Translations under genes and position numbers: made by a program
Notes under the pieces: model-generated
Told to the model about the DNA's origin: nothing
Seen by the model: the letters and a program-made list of their open reading frames with translations, nothing else
Database searches by the model: none
Shown here: piece by piece, positions 1-9,916 of the stretch
Layout: every line of letters starts with the position of its first letter
How positions within the stretch are numbered: the first letter of the stretch is position 1
Assembly: GCA_032719365.1 (NCBI GenBank)
Contig: CM064871.1
Span: 35,003,566 to 35,067,565 of the forward strand
DNA length: 64,000 nucleotides
Reading direction: 5' to 3'
DNA from: Prinsepia uniflora
Taxonomy: Eukaryota > Streptophyta > Magnoliopsida > Rosales > Rosaceae

Positions 1-230
1 ATCAATTTTCTCTGTTCGTTACTAAAAATAATTAAATTATGAAATGGAAAACGATAAAAGAAATTGAACAATTTAAGTAACTGAACATTACTAGATATCC
101 GGGCGACACGAAGTGCTTGTAGATCCAGTCCCACCCGATCTCACGAAGACCGTCCAACTCCTACTGAACATTACTAGGTATTGCTCAACCACCAATCGTG
201 GAGCTCGTACTTCCACTCTACGTATCGCAG
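1..230. other. Short unassigned leader of the window
   Basis: No gene is recognised here. An 18-bp near-perfect direct repeat (ctgaacattactag followed by a/g and tat) occurs at about 81-98 and 164-181. It could be 3' flanking sequence of the minus-strand gene fragment that ends at 231. Confidence 0.3.
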
Positions 231-887
231 TTACCAGTGGCATCCCATGTATTTCATGGGAGCCTCATCCTTAATATCATACTGAAAATTAACCTGCAAT
301 ACATTATTAAAATATGTAAAATAATTAAAATAATTAGAAATTACAAATGCCGAAAAGGCACCCCTATAGAGCTTGAGCTGCTCCGGAGATTGCTTCCTGA
401 AGGTATTGGGCATCATGAGACAATGAGTACGAAGAATGATGCCCATGTCTTGAAGCCTCAAGTTATGGATATTAACAGGCCCTGAGTAGAGGTGAGGGAT
501 GTAGATGAGTTGTATCTTGGCATTCGTCGTCCTGAAAATCCGCTGGGATGACAACCCCCTGTTGATTCCGCACACGTTGATATTTTCTCCCTGCAAATTT
601 GGAAAAAATTAGTAAGAAAAATGAGCCCAAAAAAATATTTTAAATAAAAAAATTAAACAGCTCACCCTTAGGGATCGTTATGGAAGGAGAATCCAGCTTG
701 TCCCCTCCAACCTGCTCCCTAGGTGGCTTGAAGTTGATACGGCGTTGCCCCCGTTTCTTCGAATGATATCGATGAGCCGACGATGGACCAAGTCGCTTAT
801 GATCCTTGATAGAAAAAGCCAGTGTAAGGGCTATATCCCCTGGCATAACCAAAGGGGCTGCATGCCCTGGCGTAACCAGCGGGGTTG
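231..887 (-). pseudogene. Fragment of an unrecognised spliced minus-strand gene, cut by an LTR
   Basis: A three-exon model reads through on the minus strand: exon about 887-666, intron 665-587, exon 586-345, intron 344-294, exon 293-231 with a stop. The first intron is T-rich, starts GTGAGC, has a CTAAT-type branch site and ends in a tandem acceptor (CAG then GGGAG); only the second AG keeps frame with the next exon. The second putative intron is 51 bp, short for plants, so that junction is less sure. The encoded stretch includes a basic run (HRYHSKKRGQRR) and no domain I recognise. The 5' end is missing because an LTR starts at 888. It may be a host gene remnant or an unrecognised transposon gene. 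Splicing is inferred, not observed. Confidence 0.3.
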
Positions 888-1840
888 TGACGCGACCTAT
901 CCCTAAATTACTGAAAAAAAAAAATGAATTGGTCCTGCTCCCGTCTGACAACTCCTATCAGACAAGGGATTCTTCTATTTTTATTGGACGTTATTTGAAC
1001 CAAATAGAGTTCAACCGTATGGGATTATCACCCACATCCAACCCACTAATCCTTTCAAACACTAGAAAATTTCATAGTTGACTAATTTCAGGTATTAGCT
1101 CATTAATTAACTATTAAAGTAATACATAACAATAGAGCGGTTTGTTCAGCGTAACATCACCATTAACATCATCCCTTCATCATCTAATATTACATCATTA
1201 TCATGCTTTATCATCGCACCATCATATGTATCATGTCAGTTCATCATAACATATCATCATATCCTCTCATCATAACATAACCTCATATATGATATCATAG
1301 CATCATTATATTATCATACGTATCATCACGCGCCCATAACCCGAAGTTCATCATACAACATACATCATACAATCATCATACATAACATTAAGCCTAATTA
1401 TCCTTTTAAGAGAAATGAAATCTCCATAAACTATTAATATGAAAATGGTACTATAATTAAATTCCATGGTTAACCCATTTATCATAATCTACCACTATAA
1501 GTCCAGTTAATTACTCATATCAAAATTACCTTATTAATCCACTAATTATTCATGTCTAAATTATCATAATAATTCCTCAATGAACCATAATTTAAATCAA
1601 TTTTAATCACATAAACATAACATATTAGATATTCAGAACTATACACAAACGATGTTAAATTAACCCAACTCTTGTACCATTAAACTAAGGATTTAAAAAT
1701 AGAAACCTTTGTGTTGGCTGGATGGTGATCAACTGCCGCATGCGCTGCTACGCACCGATGACGGTCTCTGCATATGGGCCCACACGCCAGCCTTATCACC
1801 AGCAACCTCTAACCAGGTCGAGTCGTGGGATTGCACGTAG
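888..1840 (-). mobile_element. LTR fragment, gypsy-like family B, left part
   Basis: The segment begins TGACGCGACC, the reverse complement of a typical gypsy LTR end. It contains the block tcccgtctgacaactcct, then atcagacaaggg, and 'cccacatccaacccactaa', both shared with the LTR at 43849-45601. The middle is AT-rich with many catcat motifs. The left flank GGTTG (883-887) is a candidate TSD, but the other LTR end is not visible. The LTR is split at 1840/14985 by the plus-strand solo LTR. No coding sequence is present. Confidence 0.65.
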
Positions 1841-4008
1841 TGTAACGACCAGTCCCGAATTTTGAAATTTATTTACTAATTAAATTAGGATTATCGTGAC
1901 TAATCCCTGATTACTCGAGTGAATACGGATGAATGGCGCAAAATGACCGTTTTGACCCTAGAATTGGGCAAAATGTTGACTTTTGACCTAGGAGTCAAAC
2001 GTACGAGGATCGATGACTGTGACGTAGATCAGGACATCATGAGTCCGTCGACAGGTGGCACGTCAAAATCAGACATTCGACGGGAAAGTTACGGGTCACG
2101 GAAGGTTCGAGGAACGATTGCATGAATTACGAGACGGGTTGACATTTGTCCTCATGTGGGCCCAGATATTTATTTCAAGCCCAATGGATGAATGACAAGT
2201 GTTACTCATCCCATTGACCATCTCCCCCAAATTGTGGATCTCAATTTTGATTGAATAACTTTTATATTAAAATATAATTATTTTATTATTTTTTTTCTTT
2301 TCACTCCTTATCTCCCTCTTCCTTCCCATGCACACTTTTTCTTCTTCTTCTTTATTTTGTTTTCTGCAGAACCGTGAACCCCACCCCTTGCAACCCCTCT
2401 AATCCTCATCATTAGCATTGGGAGTGTGAATGGAAAAGAGAGAGTGAAGTGAGACGATAAGGATGGTGGCACCGGCGTCGACCGTCGTGGACAGTGGCCG
2501 GAGAACAGGGACGGCCTGTGTTTCTGCTCGAAATTGGAAACTTGGTGTTAACGGTTGTTGATAATTTTTGAGGTTTGGATGATGTTCCTGGGGTCGAGAT
2601 GACCGTGACGATGGCCACGGCAGTTTTCGCGACAGCGAGATAAGTGAGAAACCCTAGAGTGCCCTGTTTTGATTCAAAAATGGTAAACCATGTTTTGGTA
2701 GTTATTAATTGAATTGGTTAACTAGGTGAGCTTCTAGAGGTTGAAAGGAGTTGAATGACCTTGGAATCATGGCTAATGGTGGCCGTGATCGCGAGAACTC
2801 GACGAAGGAAATTGGTCGGTTTGTTCTTTGACCAGGAAGGTACTTTCTAGCCCTGGTTTTCCAGTTTTGAGGCCATAGATAGATTGTACACGATAAGATG
2901 AAAATGTAGGATTAAACAGGGTTGAAAAAGGAGTCAAAATGAGAGAGAACCGGTCTCGCCGCTCTGGCCGAATCGGACTTGCAGAAAACCAGCTGGATCA
3001 GGTTTGACAGAGGACAAGGATGACACTGTAGTTAGGCGTGTGGGTTTCACGCGGAGTGGCTTTGGGCGGCGTGTGAGGGCGCATGGGCCCTAGTTTCATG
3101 GCACGATCAACATGTAATTTCATCCTTTTGATGTAACGAACATTTTGGGACTGGTTTCGAGTCAATCGGACATCATTTCGATATAGTTCGGGATATCCGA
3201 AGGTTTAGAATCATGTTTAAATACATTTAAAAATCCAGAAACTTAGGGGGCTTTAATGAGAGGTTATTGAGGTAGTTAGTAACCCTCTAGTATGATATGG
3301 ATAGGTCTGAAAGGTCCGAAAATGGTGGATTACCGGGAAAGGCTTATGGCACGCATATCGAGGCGGCAGCTAGAACAGTCCGTGAGTGGAATTTGTTTTC
3401 TAAACTGTGATGCATGCATAACTTTTTTACATGTTTTTCATACGTGATTTCTATGATAATGATTTTGGTATTGGTGATTTACATATTTGCACGTATTTCG
3501 AGGCTTACGGTTTATACTGTGTTTATATGTGCTTGTATGTCAATAATGGTTTGATGAACTGATTTCAGATTTGGAAATATGGAACCGGGCTGGTGACCCA
3601 TTTTAGTTAAGAACTATCAGACTTGGATTCCATTTGATTTATGGAGGCACCGAGCCAAGGGCCTTGTTGGTTTACATGATCGTGCTTGAGGCCCAGTTGG
3701 TTATGATATCGGGCATGAGTCCCATTGTGGTTTATAAAATGTGATTTCGAGTTTGGAGACCCTAAATGGATTTGGATTTGGAGAAAGTGGATTTCTGGAT
3801 TTATGATAGTTTTATGGAGGACCAGGCATGGACCCTTTGAAAGGTTTGAAAGGTTTTGAGATAAATTGTGAAAGGTTTTCCATTCACCATCCTTTTATCT
3901 ATGGATTGTCTCCTACAGAGAGGGTCATTAATCTGCGGAAATTGACATGGGTGGACCCTAGAGTAGTCACGGTGCACTACCTGAGAGGGACTACCCCCAT
4001 GGGGTAGC

Positions 4009-7000
4009 TGACACGACCCATCCCAATCCCCCCCCCCCCCCCCCCCCCCCCGGGATTACCACGGGATGTGTCATGATCCCGTCTGACACGAAGTGTCAGA
4101 CAAGGGATAAATTAAAACCTTTAGTCCGACCGGCTTCCAGATCGCGCCAGGATCCGGTGGAGGAGTGTGATGTCTCTGTCTCAGCTACAGTCCGTATCCA
4201 TGATCAACCTAAAGGGCATTAAAAACCAGAAAAGACTGTGAGTGGACAAAAAGTAATAAGTTCATAAAACACATTTCATAAAGATGTTTATGCCCTTCAC
4301 TAAAAAGTGTGCATGCATTCGTAAACCATTTACCAAACCATTCATTCAAATAACCAATATTAGGGTCTTAGCCCCAAGTTCAGTAAATCCAAGTTATACA
4401 GGCCTCAGCCGAAAACTATTTACACAAATCCATAACATATCAACCATATGTGGGAACTCAGCCCAAAACCGTAAATCCAAGTATGTGGGTCATTGCCCAA
4501 ATTCATTTAATATTCACAAAACACAATTTCACAAATCCAAGAAATCATGTTTACCATATATCATATAAACAATCCTGTCATGATTTCTAAAGCTACGTGT
4601 GTGCTACTCGGGGTCTCAACTCCGTAGTCTCCCCAGGGTCCACCCAGGTCAATGTCCGCAGATCAATGACCCTCCCTGGGGGTTATAATCCATAATAGCC
4701 TTCCCGAGAGTAAGGTACCCAACAGGGGCGAATCCATTCAGTTAGTGCTCCATGACTACTCCGGGGTCCACCCAGGCCAACGACCCTCCCCGGAGGAGAC
4801 AATCCATAAATATATAAGGATGGTACATGAAAAACCATTTTGAAATCATTCTCAAAACCTTTCAAAGGTTCATGCCCAGTCCCCATAAACCGTCATGAAC
4901 CAGAAATCCATTTATGGGTCCCCGACCCGAAATCACAATCGTGAACCACAACTGTGCCTCAAGCCCGATTCCGTAAACCAACTAAGCCTCACTCCTGATT
5001 TCGTAAACCAACTGGGCCTCGTGCCAGATTTGGTAAGTCAAATGGGCCTCGTGCCCGATTTCGTGAACCAAATGGGCCTCGTGCCCCATTTCTTAACCTA
5101 ACTGGGCCCCGAGCCCCATTCGTAAATCAACAGGATCTCGAGCCTGATACGCAAATCAACTGGGCCTCGAGCCGGATAAGTAAACGAACTAGGCCTCCGG
5201 CCGGATTCCATGTTAAATCAAATGAACTTCAAGTCCGAGAGTTCATAAATCAAATGGATCTCGTACCCGATTCCATATTTTCAAATTCGAAATCAATTCA
5301 CGAACCAATTGGACCCTGGCCTGATAACGAGGCTAAAATGGACTTCGAGTTCGAGGGTTTCCAAAACAAATGGGTCTCATGCCCGAGTTTACCTTTTCAA
5401 ATCCAAAACCATTTCATTATACCATTTTCAAAACCATAAGCATGTATCGTCAGTGCAAAATAGTTAGCCTCGATTTACGTGCAAATACGCAAATTGCCTC
5501 GAAATACGTGAAATCATGTAAATCACTAATATCAAATTAATCATTATAGAATTACATATGTAAAAAACATATAAAACATTTATGCATGCATCACAGTTTA
5601 GAAATCAAGCTCCACTCACAGACCGTCCTAAGCTGCCACCTCGATTTGCGTGTTGTAAGCCTCCCCGGCTAATCACCGTCACTGTAACTCCCAAACCTAT
5701 CCAAATCATACTAGAGGGTTAGTAACTACCTTATTAACCTCTAATCGAAGCCCCATAATTTTCCCGAATATTTAACTATTTTTAAACTCGATCCTAAACC
5801 TTCGAACATCCCGAACTATATCGAAACGATGTCCAATTGACACGAAACCAGTCCCAAAATATTCGTTACATCGAATCAATTAAAATTCATGTTGATTACA
5901 TCCCCAAAATACCCCTCACGCACCTGCACTATTCATCATCCCCTACCTATAGCGAACCCGGTTCACTGGTTTCGATCGAACCGGACAGGTCTGGACCGGC
6001 GCGACCAGTTCAGTGTTCTAACCTCTCCATTTTCAGTCCATTTTTGTCCCTTTCAATTCCTATAGGTTTCTAACATCCTTCCCTATTTATCTAGCCATTT
6101 AAAAGATGAAAAACGATTAAGGAACTCACCTTCCCGATTGAAGAACATGGCCCTATTTTTCTGGCCGTCCGTCTGGGCTGTACCGTCGTCCTCAGCCACT
6201 GCTTTTGATCCTAAATGGTCCTTATGATCACCAGAAAGTCACCCCAATCTTTAGAACCAATCGAAAACCCTTAAAAACTTGTATTCAAATTTCAAACCAA
6301 CCTTACTTTTCGGTCTCCGGTTTTCCTCCACCGTGGCCACCGCCATGGCTGGTCGTCCCTCATGTCGTCCACGTCGATCTTAGTCTATCACCAGAACACC
6401 GGAAATGATTGGGCAGTGGGATGGTATGCACTTGTGTGTTTGGGTGTTCATGGTTGAAGTCAATGAGAAGGAAGATGGAGATGTCTTGCACGGGTCGGAA
6501 GAAAGTATATTTGATGAAGGGGGGTAGCTGATGATGAAATAGATGGTGAGGATAAGAGAAAGAGATAGAGATGAGTGGTGGAGATGGGAAATGGGTGAGA
6601 TTATTTATATTTATAATTTCACCTAATCCACCAATCAAAACCTAGATCCACATTTTAGGGATAATGACCAATGGTATTAGTGACACTTGTCATTCATCCA
6701 TGGGTCCCACCTAAATATCTGTCCAATCAGATTTTGCCACATAATTTCCACCTCGTAATGCGTGCGTAGTCCAATTGACGTTCCCGTGACCATAACTTTT
6801 TTGCCCGATGTTCGATTTCAACATGCCGCCTGTCTACGAACTCGTGACGTTCCGATCTATGTCACGGTCATCGGTCCTCATATGTTTGACTCCGCGAGTC
6901 AAAAGTAAACATTTTGCCCATTACTAGGGGCAAAACGTCATTTTGCATCGTCTGTCTGAATTCGCTCAACTAATCACCGATTAATCTCACTAATCCTTTA

Positions 7001-7043
7001 TTAGTCACTAATCTAATCCAGAAATTCAGGACAGGTCGTTATA
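4009..7043 (-). repeat. 3' LTR of the 4009-14311 element
   Basis: This 3,035-bp LTR runs from TGACACGACC (4009) to GGTCGTTATA (7043); the minus-strand start TGTAAC has decayed to TATAAC. Reading from the left it holds a 24-base C run (4028-4051), the terminal hairpin (4081-4101), GAGTGGAC (4240-4247), an RY motif (4310-4317), a 30-bp minisatellite (about 4925-5430), a second RY (5583-5590) with ctccactcaca, and the LTR-start blocks with gacgttc and gtcaaaag near 6780-6910. Confidence 0.9.
4925..5430. repeat. 30-bp minisatellite of micro-hairpins in LTR
   Basis: Tandem copies of a unit like gggcctcgtgcccgattt plus cgtaaaccaaat repeat at about 30 bp. Each unit holds a short inverted repeat (GGGC-N5-GCCC). 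Some units carry a coordinated variant such as GGAC-N5-GTCC. The period is a multiple of three, so decapeptide-repeat frames stay open, but no coding role is indicated. Homologous arrays sit at the same place in the LTRs at 8006, 9917, 32785 and 46878. Confidence 0.9.
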
Positions 7044-7060
7044 ACCTTCCCCCCTTAAAT
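7044..7060 (-). promoter_or_regulatory. Polypurine tract (plus-strand primer)
   Basis: On the minus strand TTTAAGGGGGGAAGGT lies directly before the LTR start at 7043. This matches the usual gypsy polypurine tract position and is preceded by the common aatttcgagaacgaaatt block. Confidence 0.85.
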
Positions 7061-7989
7061 AATTTCGTTCTCGAAATTCCAACTAACCCGATTCCACAAC
7101 CAAACGGTGGAAATCCAAACATCTCCCACTACTCGGGCACTCCCATGTAATCGTACACATCCAATATAACCACACTTCGACGCGTAAATCTCACTCGAGA
7201 CACAATAACAGTGTTTCACCGGTTACTCAGTCTAACATATTAGTGATACTAAGTTGACGTGAAATCCTTATCAGTCTATCACTTTGACACATTCCAACCT
7301 ACAGCCGTTAAGCTGAAAGTACGTACTTCCATTCATCAACCAGCCTACAACCTAGATCGTAGACAAAACACGTTTCAAGTCTAGAGTCCATCTGCCCAAT
7401 CGAGTACTAGACAAATCAAAAAATCCAACCCATCAATCATCACTAGGGTTCACCTTTCCAAACCATCCATCGTGATTTAGGATTCCAAAATCACACCCTA
7501 AGGTTCCTCTATACCCAACTGCCTTTTACAATATAATCCAAAATCTGACCGACCCCACGGTCCTCACATCGTATGGACGTCAACCAAATCCTACCGTTAA
7601 CTCAACTAGGGTTCCATCACTCAATTAGGGTTTGGGGAAAACCTGGCTGCTCCCAGCAGCATAACCATCTAACCCAACATGATCAGACCATTTAATGGTC
7701 GCAACTCCAAACTATCGTCATAACGGATCCTGCAACATCGTGAAAGACGATCCTGACCTAACCGTCCCACGGTCAAAACTCTAAAGTACTATTATGTTCA
7801 TCCCTCCATAGGGCCTACACTGCTAATCACGACAGAACTATGGAAACCCCGGCATCAAATACCGAACCAAAACTATCCACGATACGTTCCTACTAACTAT
7901 CATAACAGCAACCTAACTATCAGGTTGATAACGAATTGTAGCCCATAGAGACATCACATCCTCGACCTACGCGCACCACAAGAGCAAAC

Positions 7990-8003
7990 CTGCTCTGATA
8001 CCA
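7990..8003 (-). promoter_or_regulatory. Primer binding site, tRNA-Met type
   Basis: On the minus strand GTGGTATCAGAGCA follows the LTR end (GGGTCGTGTCA) after two bases. TGGTATCAGAGC is complementary to the 3' end of plant initiator tRNA-Met and is the usual primer site of plant gypsy and copia elements. Confidence 0.88.
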
Positions 8004-8929
8004 CTTGACACGACCCATCCCAATCCCCCACAGGATTAACACGGGATGTGTCATGATCCCGTCTAACACGAAGTGTCAGACAAGAGATAAATTAAAACCT
8101 TCAGCCCGACCGGCTTCCAGAGCACACCAGGATCTGGTGGAGGAGTGTGATGTCTCGGTCTCTGCTACAGTCTGCATCTGTGATCAACCTGAAGGGCATT
8201 AAAAACGAGAAAAGACTATGAGTGGACAAAAAGTAATAAGTTCATAAAAACACATTTCATAAAGATGTTTATGCCCTTCACTAAAAAGCATGCATGCATT
8301 CGAAAACCATTTACCAAACCATTCATTAAAATAACCAATATTAGGGTCTTAGCCCGAAGTTCGGTAAATCCAAGTTACACGGGCCCCTGTCCAAAACCAT
8401 TTACACAAATCCATAACATATCAACTATATGTGGGAACTCAACCCAAAACCATAAATCCGAGTATGTGGGTCATTGCCCAAATCTATTTAATATTCACAA
8501 AACACAATTTCACAAATCCAAGAAATCATGTTTACCATATATCAAATAACAAATCTTATCATGGTTTCTAAAGCTACGCGCGTGCTACCTGGGGTGTCAA
8601 ATCCCAAGTCTCCCCAAGGTCCACCCAGTTCAATGTCTGTAGATCAATGACCCTCTCTGGGGGTTATAATCCATAATAGCCTTCCTGAGAATAAGATACC
8701 CAACGGGGGTGACTCCATTCAGTTAGTGCTCCGCAACTACTCCGGGGTCCACCCAGACCAATGACCCTGCCCGGAGGAGAGAATCCATAAATATATAAGG
8801 ATGGTATATGAAAAACCATTTTGAAATCATTCTAAAAACCTCTCAAAGGTTCATGCCCGGTCCCCATAAACCATCGTGAACCAGAAATCCGTTTATGGGT
8901 CCCCAACCCGAAATCATAATCACAAACAA

Positions 8930-9440
8930 TAACTGGGCCTCAAGCCCGATTTCGTAAACTAACTGGGCCTCACGCCCGATTTCGTAAACCAACTGGGACA
9001 CCGGCTCGATTCGTAAACCAACTGGACCCCGTGCTTGATTTTGTAAATCAAATGGAACTCGTGCCTAATTTCATAAACCAAATGGTCTTCGTGCCTAATT
9101 TTGTTAACCAAATGGGCCTCATGCCCCATTTCGTAACCTAACTGGGCCCCAAGCTCGATTCGTAAATCAACTGACCTCGAACCCGATACGTAAATCAACA
9201 GGACCTCGAGTTCGATAAGTAAACCAACTGGGCCTCCTACCTGATGTCTTGTTAAATCAAATGAACTTCAAGTCCGAGAGTTCGTAAATCAAATGGATCT
9301 CGTGCTCGATTCCATATTTTCAAATCCAAAATCAATTCACGAACTAATTAGACCCCTGGTCCGATAACGTGACTAAAATAGACTTCGAGTCTGAGGGTTT
9401 CCAAAACAATTGGGTCTCATGCCCGAGTTTACCTTTTCAA
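8930..9440. repeat. 30-bp minisatellite of micro-hairpins in LTR
   Basis: This is the same array type as at 4925-5430, in the partner LTR. Units read ctgggcctcacgcccgattt, then cgtaaaccaa. Copy content differs from the partner array. Confidence 0.88.
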
Positions 9441-9916
9441 ATCCCAAACCATTTCATTAAACCATTTTTGAAACCATAAGCCCGTATCGTCAGTGTAAAA
9501 AAGTAAGCCTCGATTTACGTGCAAATACGTAAATCGCCTCGAAATACGTGAAATCATGTAAATCACTAATATCCAAATCATCATCATAGAATCACATATT
9601 TAAAAACATACAAAACATTTATGCATGCATCACAGTTTAGAAATCAAGGTCCACTCACAAACCGTCCTACGATATTGCCTCGATTTGCGTGTCGTAAGCT
9701 TTCCCAGCTAATCACCCTCATCGGGACTCCCAAACCTATCCAAATCATACTAGAGGGTTACTAACTACCTTATTAACCTCTCATTGAAGCCCCGTAATTT
9801 TTCCAATTTTTTAACTATTTTTAAACTCGATCCTAAACTTTCGGACATCCCGAACTATATCGAAACGATGTCCGATCGACACGAAACTAGTCCCAAAATG
9901 TTTGTTACATCCAATA

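Larger units (their letters stand above)
7044..8005 (-). other. Internal region of the 4009-14311 element, no coding sequence
   Basis: This 962-bp stretch separates the two LTRs. Read on the minus strand it begins with the primer site at about 7992-8003 and ends with the polypurine tract at about 7044-7056. Frames on both strands are short and none matches gag, protease, reverse transcriptase or integrase. Confidence 0.85.

Noticed and set aside
4895..5101. Open frame with decapeptide repeats (also at 8959-9198, 10822-11007, 47889-48149, 60805-61131)
   Set aside because: The frames stay open because the DNA repeat is about 30 bp, a multiple of three. They occur on either strand, differ between LTR copies and have no start context. 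They are minisatellite artefacts, not proteins.
4925..5430. CRISPR-like array of 30-bp repeats
   Set aside because: Units are adjacent and diverged, with no unique spacers and no cas genes, in a plant LTR.
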